A DNA stretch of 64,000 bases, from NCBI RefSeq assembly GCF_024713975.1, contig NC_091108.1, positions 4,145,001 to 4,209,000 of the forward strand, written 5' to 3'. The translations under genes were made by a program, and so were the position numbers. The notes below the pieces were generated by a model that made no database searches, was not told where the DNA came from, and saw only the letters and a program-made list of their open reading frames with translations. Positions 26,301-39,544 of the stretch are shown here, piece by piece (position 1 is the stretch's first letter; every line of letters starts with the position of its first letter). The DNA comes from Paralichthys olivaceus (lineage: Eukaryota; Chordata; Actinopteri; Pleuronectiformes; Paralichthyidae).

Positions 26301-29300
26301 ATACTGCGTTGCTCTTTTGCACATGCAATCTGACCCGGGCAGTTATCTGGAATCATCGATGTTAGGGGCCATTGGTGCAGTCTTCCCTGACAGTCAGACA
26401 AAATACACGTCACTATATAAAGGAAACCGAGAGGAGAGGCAAAATGTACGAGGAGAAAATACACTGCAAATTTTAGACATGAATATTTAGATTTCAATAA
26501 AGAAGCTTGGTTTGGTTCCCTGGAGTAATGAGGGAATTTAAAAGCAATGCTTTCATAGAGGAGTTCCTTTCTTTGCAGATAAACTCAGTGGGTGTTCAGG
26601 TACATTTCTGGCATCACGGCCACCCACATATGCGGGGGGGGGGGGGGTCTGCACAGCGCTTTAAAGTGAAGATGTGGTCGCTGACACTGCACTGGAAAAT
26701 TGCCGGTCTGCTACTTAATTTCCCTTGGTGGTAAACAAACAACACACTCTGCCGCTTGAGCAGGGAGGAGCTGGCACTGCAGTAACACTGACACCAGCAC
26801 TGGGGCCACAAAAACAATAGACACAGCGGGATCAGTGCATCCACCGGCACACTGGAACTCCACAAACCAGCTTATGATGAGGCTCTGAAGCTCTGAAATG
26901 GAAATTATGCTCAGTCTTATTATTTACTAAATATACTGGATACTGTGTAATTAGGTTCTAATCCACGGAAAGTGTAGTGAACAGCTCAGGGAAGTTCTGG
27001 ATAAGTACAGGAAGTCAATACCCATGAATTCATACATTCGCTGCACATTTGTTCAGAACTTCTTTTCAATTCTCCTTTTTTAAAATCATCACAGTAAATG
27101 TGATCTGGTTTGGAGAACATGTCACCCAGCTTCGTCCCGTGTGCTCATCTCTTGCAGAAGTGTGCCACAAATGATGTGAGTGTGTTCTTGTTATTTTGAA
27201 GGTGTTCTGTGCAGCATGCTGCAGTCTGAAGTGCAGGCTCCTGTACATGGACAGGAAGGAGGCCCGCGTCTGTATCACCTGTCATTCTGCTCTGACCAGT
27301 GGTGAGTGCAAGTACAGTTTGTTTTTTACAGTTTATATACCACATTCATGTGTACCCTTTGTATACATATATGTCAATACAACTAAGGATGTCACTTCAT
27401 TTATTTATTCATTCATACTTATTAGACTTAAAGACTTTGAACACGACTTTACTCACATACACATAGACGGCTCCAGGCTTAGTCATGACATGTTCTGTCT
27501 GCCAGCTCAATCATGGGAGACACCGAACACTGGAAACAACCAGAGTCCGAACCCCAACAACCCGGCCGAGTACTGCTCCACCATCCCCCCTCTGCAGCAG
27601 GCTCAGGCCTCTGGGGTCCTCAGCTCCCCTCCTCCCACCGTCATGGTGCCTGTGGGAGTCCTGAAACAGTCTGGCAACGAGGGTACGACCTTTACCCGGC
27701 ATACAAATACTCTGAGCACTTCACCTAACATGTTGACAGTCTGTGCCCACTTCTTTAAAGTGGTAACTTCATTTTGTCCTGAGAACAGTTTGCAGTTTTC
27801 ATATGTCAGAATGTGTTTCACTGAAACGTAAATATGTGTCTTGTGTTCAGGGTCCCTCTCACGTGAGCAGAGGAGGGTGTGGTTCGCAGATGGAGTCCTT
27901 CCTAACGGAGACGCAGCAGAGTCCCCCAAACCTCCGACCTCCAGCCCAGCCCCCTCCCAGTCGCTAGCCATCTCCACGGGCTCAAGCAAATCCTCGACTT
28001 CTGATTCCTCAGAGGTAGGCACGACAAGTATTCACCCTCTGCTAATGCTATTAGTCTAGCGTGTGTATGGTTATATTAGCTGGAGGAAGCCACAAAGAAC
28101 TCTTTCTGTGGGATTCTTGATGGTTTACTGGCTGGGTCATGGATTTTAGTAAAAAACATTCCTGCTTGGCATAATTAGAAATCCCTGCATGTGCTAGATT
28201 CACTTAAAGTCGACGTTAGAGCCAGCATTTATCAGGGCAACAAGTTGTGTTTGGTTGTTTCTGTGGTTGTGCTCAACGCTCTGTGGACTTGAATGCAAAC
28301 TGTCAGGATGATTCATGGCCTGTTGAACAGATTGTTGGAGCTTGTAAATGGCTTTATCTGAGATTTCCAGCTGATGCTATGGAGACACAACATGAGTATG
28401 AAATCCGACTTTCACCACGTGACTTCGTGAAGGTCATACTGACACGATCTCCATAATGTATGGATTTGAATTTACTGCCAACGGTTTCCATTACTGTAAT
28501 GCGACCTGTAGTTCACCAGTGGGAGTAGAAAAGTGATGAGCCATTGATTTACAGGAGCTCCTGCTGTGCTTTTTCTAGTTGTTTTCATGGTTTATCACCT
28601 TTTTACTTAAATGTATGAGGTACTCAGTTAATTCACATGTTAAAATCAATTGAGTAGCTGCAGTGAGGTCAACTCAGCCTGTGAGAACAGTTTTTATGAT
28701 GCCTGACTGTGACTGTGGAGGATCTTTATCAAAAAAGATTCAGCCGACATTACTGACGTAATCACATTTTGCTCTTGGACATTCATAATAGAAAGCATAA
28801 CAATCTGGCTGTGTAAAGTTTAAAAGCAGTTGACAAGACATCAAGGGTCTAACTACAGAAATCTAAAACTGCCTAATATTGGGATCTCCCCTGGATTCTT
28901 TCACTTTCCTATTGTGTGTTAAAATCTACAGTACATCTAACCCTGCACCCTCCGTCCTCAGGCAGCCCATACCCCTGTTGCCCCGGTGGGCAGCCCCGTG
29001 GGCAGCTCCATCAGTCTGATTCCAGAGGACGGGCTCCCTCCCATCCTCATCTCCACTGGAGTCAAAGGAGGTACGGGAGGCCACATCACAGGTGCTTGCC
29101 CTCATCCTCACCATTCTGCTGCCACGTCATTGCTGCTTCTGTTGTGCTGATTGAGCGTGTTTCTCATGTGCTTTACGTCACCGCTCATGTTACGGCCGCT
29201 CATTGCCAACAAGAGACAGGGGAGGGTTTGTTGTGATGATGTTTGGGGCCTCTCGCTGTTGTTAACTCAGTAATTTCCCTCTCCTACCTCACATTCAACT

Positions 29301-32300
29301 GCTTCTCCATTTCACCTCTTCCATTCTCCCTCTGACATCTCTCCGCTCTTTCTCATCCTCCATTCCTCCTGTGTGTTTATCTAACTGAACCTCAACTCCT
29401 CCCTCCCGCCCTCCACCCATCTCCTCTTCTTTAACCCACCTTAACCCACCTACAGACTACGCAGTGGAGGAAAGGCCGTCGGAGATCGTCCTCATGCAGC
29501 AGCTGGAGGAGGGAGGCCCCGACCCTCTGGTCTTTGTGCTCAATGCGAACCTGCTCGCCATGGTCAAGCTTGTAAACTGTGAGTTACAGTTATAAAAGTG
29601 AAAAGTGAAAAATACATTTGTAAGTTGAACAGCTTTTATGATGCCGAACATAACTAAAGTTTAAGAATTGTCTTGTTTTTTCTGCTGAGACATGTTGAGA
29701 CATAGATTTCACACTATTGCTGGATTCAAAATAACATCAAGCTACTTAAGTGATGGACTTTTGACACTGAGACGTAGGAGTCTGTTACATAAATGTGTTT
29801 ACAGCTTTATTCAGACGTGATGGGACCATAACAGAAAAGATTTCTTTCAAAGATTGAAATGTTAAGTGATATGAAAAACTCTTCCCTCTCAACACACAGA
29901 CGTAAACCGGAAGTGTTGGTATGTGACGACCAAAGGCATGCACGCTGTCGGCCAGGCGGAGGTGGTCATTCTGCTCCAGTGTCTCCCTGATGAGAAGACC
30001 ATCCCTAAAGACGTCTTCACGCACTTCGTGCACCTCTACCAGGAGGCCCTCAGTGGTAAGAACACACCCAGCAGACAGCAGCTCATTGATAGTTGTGTCT
30101 CCAGGTCCAGGTGTGAGTCCACCTGTCTCAGTCAAGTGCTGTCCAGTTAAAAATGAGCCTGATGCTCGGAGGAAAACGTTCCAGCTCTACTTTTTGTTCC
30201 TCGGAGACAACAGGTGAGCCCAGTTGTCCTCTATTTAGAAACCAGGTTACTGTCCACCTCTGCTGAAGTGAAAAATGGCCCAAACATTAGCGTCCTGCTG
30301 TCAGGTCGCCTCCCTCATCACCGCTTGCCTTGCATTTTTGACTCCATATGCCGCAGAGCAAATAGGGCTAATATCGGGTGACTTTGACGGCTCGCTCCCC
30401 TCAGGCAGTTTCTCCATTCATATTCAAACTGGAGCAGTTTAAGGCCGGTGGAAAGGAGCCATATTGTGCGTGTCAGTCCTGATTATGTCTCCATCAGTCA
30501 GGACTGCAGAAGAAGTGCTGGCTTCAGCAAGTCCCAGCCACCGACTTTTGTCTCGCCATTAGGGTTATTGTGTTTCCTGCCATCTAAAGCCACTGATCCC
30601 TCCTGTGGATTATTAGTAACATGAGCCCTTTGTGGGTAACATGAGGTTGCAGGGGCGAGCAGGTAAGTTTTTACTCGCTGTTTAATTCAGACTAAGCCAA
30701 GGCTCTTTATTCAAACAATAATCCCATATATTACTGAATATTCTAAAAGTCCTTGCCTCCACTTTCTCTCCATTTTTTTCCTCCTTTGCTTCTCATTTGT
30801 GTTTTTTTTTTACCTTTGGCGTTTTTCTCCTTTCATCCTTTTATTTTTAATCTTATCTATTTCATCTCATTCACATCTGGTTTTACTTTGTCCCCCCAAG
30901 TGCCTATTATATCACTTTTCTTTTTCTGCCCACCTTCTCATTGCCACCCTGCTGAGCCTCTCCTCTCCTATTTCACCAGCCCCTCCTCCTCCTCCTCCTC
31001 ATATCTCCAGCATCACTGACCTCTCTCTCCTCTTCTTTCTCGTCTCCTAAAGGCAACGTGCTGAGCCACCTGAGTCACTCCTTCTTCACGCAGAGCTTCC
31101 TGGGCAGTAAGGAGCATGGCGGCTTCCTCTACATCAGCCCGTCCTTCCAATCACTGCAGGACCTCCTACTACCAAACCCGCCTTACCTCTTCGGCATCCT
31201 GATCCAGAAGTGGGAGACGCCCTGGGCCAAGGTCTTCCCCATCCGCCTCATGCTGCGGCTGGGTGCAGAGTACCGCTGTGAGTTGGGGGTTCACACTATA
31301 AGCAACAGTAATAGTTGAAGTATATTTTGATGATTTAACTGAATGTTATTCTAAAGCATTGACTACACACATTAAAGTCCATTAGAAAGCTCTTCTGGAG
31401 CTTTTAATCATATCACATCATAAAAACATTTACCAGGAACTTTATTTGGACTCTGGTCCATGTGGTGGAAAAGTAGGGCATTAAATTCAGAGCAAGGAAA
31501 GTCGTTATCCTTCAGTGGTTTGGTTTTCTTTTTCTTATGGTAAAATATTAAGATCCAGATTGATCTAGAGAGCTTACCTTGTCAGTTGACAGAAGAAGCC
31601 TGTCGACCTCCAGCTAGCACTTATTTCTCACAGCTTCCCACATGGCCCAGGAAATCTTGTGTGCATGTGTTTTTTTTAATCAGAGAGGTTCCTCTCCACC
31701 AAATCCCTGTCTCTCACTGCCAGACCTGCCAGCACCGAGCGCAGCCTGGCTCCGTTAAGCCTCTTGCCTGCTTCCAGCGAGCACGGATAGAATAAATTAA
31801 CAAAGCCAGATTCCGCTGAAGCTCTAAGACACCAAATATTAGTATTAACATGAAATGAACCCACCACACAAGCAGTGCAGCTCTCCACGCTGTCACCACT
31901 TGCAGTGACCAGCAGAAGGTTGTGAGGACACAAATCCTCTGTGATGTGTAGTTCCAGGCTGAGATTGGTCTTCATTGCTAATCAGAGTTTGTGGCGAGAT
32001 CTTATATCCAGCTGTTTGCTGAGATAAGACTAAAAATAGTCGTAAGGAGCTTTGGTCCCTGGAGGAAAAAATACTGCCTTATTTTTTTCACTTGTGGATT
32101 GGGAGTGTTCCTCCTGACTGCAGGCGCAGTGCTTTGTATTTGATGTTAGTCTGTGGGGTCTCGAGATCAGTTCATTTGCATTTATGAATGATGACAATGG
32201 GAAAACACAGAAAACAACAGTTGTGCTGTTACTAAAAATATTAAAGATCCTGGAATCATCTCACATGCAGAACAAAAAAGACCGAAATCCAAGAAGTCAA

Positions 32301-35300
32301 TAAAACAATTTATAAAAGCAAATATGTAAATATAACACGCACTGTGCCCACTTTTCTGCTACTTAATATAGTCACGGCTGAAACCAAAATACTAAAGTTG
32401 TCTCCAGATCAGCTTCGTTCTGCTCCAGTGTTTGATACATTTCCATGACAACTGCACAGAAGAGAAATGAACAATAATAATTGGCTCAGACATAAAAGAA
32501 TATATTCACAGGGAAGAATAAAAACACGTTAGTCACAAAACATCTCTGTTCTACGTTAATCAATAAAGGAATGATTTGTTTCTACAGTTTATCCGTGTCC
32601 GCTGTTCAGTGTTCGCTTCAGAAAACCTCTCTTCGGAGAGACCGGTCACACGATAATGAACCTGCTCGCAGTGAGTACTTTGATATATGTTTAAAAATAA
32701 CATCACCTGCAATACAGTTTTCAACATGTCGTTATTTTGTCACTTACCAAGTTTTACTTTAGTTTCTACCTGAATTAAACACCCTGCTAAAAACACAGGG
32801 TCCTTTAATTTGTATTTCACTTATTTCTTCTTTCTGCCTTCAGGACTTCCGTAACTACCAGTACACACTCCCGGTGGTGAAAGGGCTGGTCGTGGACATG
32901 GAGGTGAGGAAGACGAGCATCAAGATCCCCAGCAATCGCTACAATGAGGTGAGCGTCCAGTAACTGGGATTTCTATTAACAACATCACACACTGGTCAAA
33001 ACTATGATCACATTCACACTGTTTGATTCATTCATCCTGAGGATTTATGAGTTTTATGAAGTTGCCTTGTAGCGCTTCTCGCTTCTGGATCGAAAGCTGT
33101 AAACAGGAAGTATCAATGACTGATGGTTAATTCTGTTTTTGTGGCTGTCCTCTGACCCACATTGGAAAACAGAGCAGCATAAAGAATTAGATTTTCCTAA
33201 GAACTAATATATTAAATTAAATATGATGTTAAACGGAGAAAACCAGGAAATCGTCACATTTCCTAGAAATGAATGAAATCTTTTTTCTGGCTCTCATGTT
33301 TTTATTATTATTGATGAACAAGTAGAAACAAGTCATAATGTTTTGGGAGGAGTCAGTGACTTTGTGGTTAAAAGTCAACATGGAAGTGAATCCAAGATAT
33401 TTCCTTTTATCCACTCGCTGCTGTTTGTTGCACCAGTAAAAAGACCTCAGGAGAAAACCGAGCTCTTTTATTTCCAGGCTGACACGTAATATTTCATAAC
33501 ACAATGAAACCCTTCACGGGTGATTGACAACAGTGGAGGACGGTTCTTTTAGCTCATTGAACATCGACACACGCATGTTCACTCTGATTAGGTGATATGT
33601 GACAAACTCTCCGAGGTCTCTCCATCTCAACGTTTGGCGTAGGCTGCCAAATGTTTCTGACGCTGCGGCCTCAAGGGTGTGAATGAAATGTCCAACAAGA
33701 GTGATACACACACCAAGCGCCGTTTGGCAGAGAGAAGGAGCCATGCGTGGAGAGGGGGGTGCCAGTTGTAGTGTTTGGCTGCTCGTGCAGTAACAGATGG
33801 GGGCCCAGTGAAGGAGGGACCGTTTCTCGACAGCTTGCAGACAAACCTTCAGCGCAGCAAGTGGTTAAAGCGCTCCAGATTTTCAGTTTCATTTCTGACT
33901 TGCAGAGGACGCTGTCAAAGAGACACACAGACGAGGGATTAAAATGTGGGGGTCTTTCAACTATTGGTATCCACCCGTGTCAATGTCTTACTCCGCAATC
34001 TGTCATCTCAACGCCATCGCCTTTAACTCGAGGACTTTGCCCTCAAGACCCGCCGCAATTAGGCTTAACCAGGCAGCCTCTCATAAGCCCATTTTTCTCT
34101 GCACACACCCAGAGGGCGGCTTAATTAGTCATGGATATCATTTGTCCTTGCAGCTGATGAAGGCCATGAACAAGTCCAACGAGCACGTTCTGGCCATGGG
34201 GGCGTGTTTCAACGACCGCGCCGACTCCCACCTGGTTTGTGTCCAGAACGACGACGGCAACTATCAGACGCAGGCGATCAGCATCCATCACCAGCCGCGC
34301 AAAGGTGCTGCTGCAGAAACACACTCATCACCTTTAACACTTCCTTCACCTCTGCACTGTCTGGGTTTTACTTCCTGCTCGTTGTCTAGACAACAGTTTC
34401 CCTCCTCTGTGGGGAACTCTGATATTATTGCTCTTGTTCTGTCCGTCCTGCCCGTGTTGGACTTGTGCAGTTGAATTGAAGTTGATTATTTTTCCTTTTC
34501 CTGTCTGTTTGTGTTTATTCTTCTTCCAGTCACCGGAGCCTGCTTCTTTGTGTTCAGTGGGGCTTTGAAAGCCTCGTCAGGCTTCTTGGCAAAGACCAGC
34601 ATTGTGGAAGGTGAGACCTGTGACAACAAACGACATGTTGGCTTCAAAATGCTGAAATGTTTGCTGAGTATATTTGTATGAAACGGTCACAGCACCTACA
34701 AAGACTTTCCACCATGTCAGCACAAATTAATAATAGTGATGGAACTCGTGGTTAAAGAAGTTTTCTTGTCCCTTCTGTGCAAGATTAACTATGAGTGGAC
34801 ACATTTTGTTTGGACACCATTTGTCTTTTTCTTCCACCTGAAGACGGTGTGATGATCCAGATCACAGCTGAGACCATGGACTCTCTGCGGCAAGCCCTGA
34901 GAGACATGAAAGACTTCACCATCACGTGCGGTAAAGCCGACCAGGAGGAAAACCAGGAGCTGGTGCACATCCAGTGGACAGAGGACGACCACAACTTCAA
35001 CAAGGGGTGAGGACGGACGGGAGGAGACTCTTTTATGTCACAGACAACTGAAGTGAAACCACCTCATTCACTTCTCTGCTATAAAAACTCATACGCACGC
35101 GAGAGGAATCCCTCTGGAGGAAACTCTGCAATGATGTCGTGTGACGTGGCTCCGACTGAGACTCAGACCAGCACAATCAATTTAACAGCAGCCAGATAAA
35201 ATCTACAAATTTGAATGTAACTTGTTACCATCAAATATAATAAAACACAGATCTAGTAACAAAACATACCTGAAGTATAAAACAGTAGTAGAAGGTCGTT

Positions 35301-36087
35301 TTGGTGATTATTGTGATTTTTAAGGGTTCTTTCTTCTGACCTACGGTTAAATGCAGATGTTTATCGAGTGTTGCTGTGTGTTTCCAGTGTGATCAGTCCG
35401 ATTGATGGAAAGTCTATGGAGTCCATCACCAGCGTCAAGATCTTCCACGGCTCCGAGTTCAAAGCCAATGGCAAAGTCATCCGCTGGACAGAGGTACGAC
35501 TCCGAGTGGTCATGAAACTCAAGGTCTCACTGTTTCAAACATTTAGGTGGTTAGAAACTGAACTTTTTCACGACGTCTCTTTATGAAGCTCTGAACCAAA
35601 GACGGACTCATTTCCTGCAGAGATCTTCCTCATGGTCATGTTTGTCTGTGTCAGGTCTTCTTCCTCCAGAGTGAAGACCAACCCAACGGTCTGAGCGACC
35701 CCGCCGACCACAGCCGCCTGACGGAGAACGTGGCGAGAGCTTTCTGCGTGGCGCTGTGTCCGCACCTGAAGCTGCTGAAGGAGGACGGCATGGCCAAACT
35801 GGGACTGAGGGTCACACTGGACTCTGATCAGGTACGAGGACGGAAGTGAGGTTCCGTCAGAATAGTGGACTTTCATTTCTTTGCCTCGTCACGTGTTTGT
35901 GTAACACCTGCCTTGGTTCTCTCAGGTGGGCTACCTGGCAGGAAGTAACGGTCAGCCTCTCCTGCCTCAGTACCTGAGCGACCTGGACAGCGCTCTGATC
36001 CCCGTCATCCACAGCGGGGCGTGTCAGCTGAGCGAGGGCCCCGTGGTCATGGAGCTGGTCTTCTACATCCTGGAGATCATCTCCTAG
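22742..36087 (+). CDS. zfyve9: Zinc finger FYVE domain-containing protein 9 (SARA, Smad anchor for receptor activation)
   Basis: Seventeen coding exons: 22742-22811, 24209-25632, 27202-27301, 27506-27682, 27851-28014, 28962-29070, 29456-29578, 29900-30055, 31053-31277, 32588-32670, 32844-32948, 34154-34304, 34530-34610, 34844-35006, 35388-35493, 35655-35831 and 35926-36087. They total 3576 nt (1191 aa), shorter than the roughly 1425 aa of human; the difference lies mostly in the low-complexity region of the 1424-nt exon. The start [20 protein letters not shown] matches SARA. The FYVE finger spans about residues 466-531 with [14 protein letters not shown] and cysteine pairs CMKC, CRAC, CAAC and CITC, which bind PI3P on early endosomes. 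A Smad-binding region follows (about 532-645, with [14 protein letters not shown] and RRVWFADG). The C-terminal SARA domain (about 690-1191) is highly conserved. The protein presents Smad2/3 to TGF-beta receptors. Confidence 0.97.
23298..23382. repeat. (CA)n microsatellite in a zfyve9 intron
   Basis: A CA tract of about 85 bases between the first and second coding exons. Confidence 0.98.
25633..27201 (+). other. zfyve9 intron interrupting the FYVE finger
   Basis: The intron falls directly after the [10 protein letters not shown] motif. It contains a 145-codon open frame (26053-26490) of unknown meaning and a run of about 14 G at 26634-26647. No known repeat was recognised. Confidence 0.6.
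28015..28961 (+). other. zfyve9 intron
   Basis: About 950 bases between coding exons, AT-rich, with no recognisable exon, RNA gene or repeat. Confidence 0.6.
30056..31052 (+). other. zfyve9 intron with a long pyrimidine-rich 3' half
   Basis: The left part (about 30300-30660) has a mixed, non-repetitive composition that looks like constrained non-coding DNA. From about 30753 to the acceptor at 31051-31052 the plus strand is heavily C/T-rich, ending in clustered CCTCCTCCT runs. This is far longer than an ordinary polypyrimidine tract. Confidence 0.5.
31278..32587 (+). other. zfyve9 intron
   Basis: About 1.3 kb with no supported exon or repeat. Both flanking exons belong to the C-terminal SARA domain. 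Confidence 0.6.
32949..34153 (+). other. zfyve9 intron
   Basis: About 1.2 kb. The last 250 bases have homeodomain-type TAATTAG/CAATTAGG words and a non-repetitive texture. No coding potential is supported. Confidence 0.55.
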
Positions 36088-36455
36088 AAGCCGCATACAT
36101 CCCCACCACTTCTTTTTGTTTTTTTTTACCTTCTAACACATCCCACAGCCTCCGTCACCTCCCTTCAACTGTTTGCACTTATAACGAGCCTGAAAACTGT
36201 GCCGCGCCAGGTGAGGTAGCATTCCTCAAGTCAAACCTATGCATCCAGCCACCGTCTGTTGTGCTCCGGAGGTCACCTGGGGCCCGAGGAAGCTCAGAGC
36301 GGGTGCTCCGGTCACACTGGGTCCGTCCTGATGCCCACACTGTGCACGAGTAGTGAAGTGCCTGTTTGGTTTATTGACTTCCCACATATTAGACAAATTA
36401 GTCTGATGGACCAGGCAGTACTCAGACCACAGACACAGACGAGAGTTAAACTCTT

Positions 36456-36461
36456 AATAAA
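36456..36461 (+). terminator. proximal poly(A) signal candidate for zfyve9
   Basis: AATAAA about 370 bases after the stop. Confidence 0.4.
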
Positions 36462-37183
36462 GACGTTACAGAGGCAGAGAAATCACTTGATTCTGTTTCT
36501 GGTGGATTAAGTTGGATGTTTATTATATTTTGACGATGCTGATCAGTTTCAAGAAGTTGATAGGAGGTGATAATAATAATCTGTGGATGTGCAGCAATAA
36601 TATGTGAGGTTTGGAGATTTGTGTGTTGACTGTTGTCGGTCCTAACAGCAGGAAGTACAAACAGCAGCTGGACTGATTCAGTGAGATGAAGATAGAAAAT
36701 TAGAAATTGATGATTTTCTTGGGTTAGGTGAAAACTGTCTGTTACAGTTTTGTCGATTTGAAGCTTGTGTCAGAAAAAGATCTGACCCACAGACGATCAG
36801 TTTACTACAAAGTAAGACGAGATGTGACGACGTGAAAGTGAAAGGTCACAGTCGAACTGGTGATAGAAGAACAGGGCAGAGAGGGAGCACGAGCTCCGTG
36901 AACGTCTTTCCTCTGGGCTGTGTTCGTGTTTGTGCGTTAGAGCGTAACAGACGTGAGACAACCAGAAAATAAAAGTGGTTCCTCAGATTTGCTGCTTTGT
37001 TTGTTCTCGCTAACGCTTTGTCTCCAGCTCTTTCACTCGAGGACTCTGGTCAGAGGCTTGATCCGATTCTTTTCCTCTTTTTAAACTTGCAGAGTAGTAT
37101 AAGTACAGTTGAGTATTTTTGACAAGCTAGAGCTGATTTGCCCTAATGTTGAATCAGTATTAGTAGAGTAGGTTGTTGGGTTA

Positions 37184-37233
<50 letters not shown>
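37184..37233. repeat. (CT)n(GT)n microsatellite
   Basis: About seven CT units followed by about 18 GT units, downstream of the zfyve9 coding region. Confidence 0.95.
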
Positions 37234-37237
<4 letters not shown>

Positions 37238-39380
37238 CAGACATGACACACACTTACGCTCCGCTGACGTGGATGTGTGTGTGTGTGTATGTGGACGGAC
37301 CCTCTGTCTGACTCGAGCGTGGCGTTACTTAGCACCCAAACGTCACTGTGGCAGCCTGAAGGCTCCTGAACGGGCCTCTGTGTAGCACGGATGCTCTTAC
37401 GAGAGGAGACTCATCATCCACCGCTGAAGAGTTCGGACCTATTTCTCTTTGGTTGCGTTACCAAGGAAACTACAAATCATCGGCTGAGGAGGTAGAAGGT
37501 GTCTCTGTGTGGTGGAGTAGAATTTTTCTTTTTTCTTTTTCTTTTTTTGCTCCGTGGTTCTCAGTGCCTGCAGCAGCGATTCATCAACGAGACGGAGAAA
37601 GAAAAACATCCCGGCTTCACCTCTTAAGCTTTACTCATCAATCACCAGATGCTTTACTTCATGGACAAACGTGTCCACTGGTTGTACATATTTTTGTAGG
37701 CAGAACAATCTCCCGTCCGTTACGACTATGACATGCGTAGCCTCCAGAGATCCCAGTGAAAGACAGTATTATTGAATTGACCGTCACAAACTCGTCTGCC
37801 GTGAAACAAGATTTCAAGCCACAAACGCCCCTTTGTCCTAAAGCAGACGGCTAATGAAAAGGTTCCAATGCTTTATCGAGAAACTCAACGTGTACATAAA
37901 TGGGAAAAGCAGAAGAGGGGAAAACTTTTTAATCTCATCAGAATCATCAGCGCTCGTGTTCGTCCGGAAAAAAACAAAAACCCCTTGAGTTATTTTAATC
38001 ATACAAAGAGAATAACTGTCGAAGATGTAAAGATGTATAAATATATAAAAAGTGTATTAAACTTGCAGAAGCAGTGCACTGGATTCTAAGCCATCTACAG
38101 GAGAGGGAAAGCAGGCGTCAGGGTTACTGCCACTGTGTTCTGGAAAAGTTTCTCCAGCAGAAGAGGAAAGAAAGTTTGGTGTTTGAAGATCTGGGGGTTC
38201 CTGCAAGATCGACTTCAAGCTGAATGTATTTCATCTCATGTTTTCTGCAGAAAACTCCTCATCCTTCCAAAATCCATGAAATCAGCACCATCCTGCTCCC
38301 CAGACTTTTCAAGATTAAAGTTTGCAGACCTGGCAGGAGCCGGACTGTTCGTCTTCAAGGCCTCAGCCGTTTGTGTTGGAGGTCGACCTGCAGCTCCTCT
38401 GTCTGCTCTGCTCTGGCCGCTCTCCCTCCGCAACATGGACCTGGAAGAACAATCTAAAGAATGTATTCCTCCTGTTTCTGTTCAAGTCTGCAAAATGTGT
38501 TTTTGTTTTCTTTTTCCATTTCTCGCTAGACTAATCACCAAAAACCTCACCCTGTTCTGAACGTTCATCAACCTGCGTCATCACAGCAGATCCTCCATCT
38601 TTAGTCATAGAAAAACCAGAAGGGGCTACGCGGAAAGAAAACCAAGTACTGTTGTCGCAGTGCGAGAGGTTTTTATTATCGGAGAAAAACAATCTCGTCA
38701 TCACAAGTGAGAATCAGACAATCACATGAAAACCTGCAGAAGAGCCGACGCTAAGAGCTGAAATTAGACCTGTAGGAATCCTGCGTCTGTTTAATACTCG
38801 ATCTGAAGTATTTTAGACGCCACTGTAGCAAGTTAACGTTAGTGAGAGCGGATTAAAACGCTCAGAGGTCAAAAGTCACCAGTTCTGGGTTAATTCACTG
38901 TGATTATACCAGAGCTGTGAATCTCTGCGTCTTCACCATGTGACGTTTTCATGAATCAGCATCAAAGAAGAGGAGACGTAAGGATTTATTTTTCAGGCTC
39001 CCTGTTTTCGGTTGAGTGATTTTTTATTTTTTTGCGTTATCCAACGTGTGCAATATTTCCTAAATCCAAAAAAAGGTGCAATTTGTTTGACTGAAAGTAG
39101 CATTATTTTAAAATTTGTTGTGGTATTCAGTTGTAGGATGTTACGATCTGAAACTAAACACTGCATGCAACAGAAACTTGTTGGATTTGACCGGTTTTCT
39201 CCTCGTGTTTGTGGACGAAACGTGAAAAACAATCCACTTCGTCATTGACTTGGTTTTTTTTGTTTTTTTTAATTAACATTTGTCGAAATGTTTGAAGCCA
39301 AAAACCATGTACATGTTTATTCTTTACACTACAAATGTCAAAAAAAGTGGTCTTCATTAAAAAAACTGTAGTATATGTAC

Positions 39381-39386
39381 AATAAA
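39381..39386 (+). terminator. distal poly(A) signal candidate for zfyve9
   Basis: AATAAA after a UTR-like stretch. Minus-strand hexamers at 39538-39543 and 39608-39613 could end the convergent cc2d1b transcript, so the two genes may end within about 250 bases of each other. Confidence 0.4.
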
Positions 39387-39544
39387 AACTTATAGAAAAT
39401 TTAAATTAGTGGTAATTGTATTTCCTTCTGTTGAGGCCTCTATACACTTTATTTCCTTGAATCAATTTTTAATTGGGGGGGCGGGGGGTCAAAGAAAGCC
39501 ACAAATATATAGTTTGTGTAAAATAATTTTTAAGATTTTTATTT

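Larger units (their letters stand above)
36088..39380 (+). other. zfyve9 3' UTR and downstream region
   Basis: No further coding exon is recognisable. Possible poly(A) signals lie at 36456-36461, about 36967 and 39381-39386. The sequence just before the last one is a T- and A-rich, TGTA-containing stretch typical of a 3' UTR end. The region includes a CT/GT microsatellite at about 37184-37233. Whether the UTR is about 370 bases or 3.3 kb cannot be decided here. Confidence 0.5.

Noticed and set aside
26053-26490. 145-codon open frame in the zfyve9 intron inside the FYVE region
   Set aside because: No family resemblance. Including it would split the FYVE finger, which joins perfectly from 25632 to 27202.
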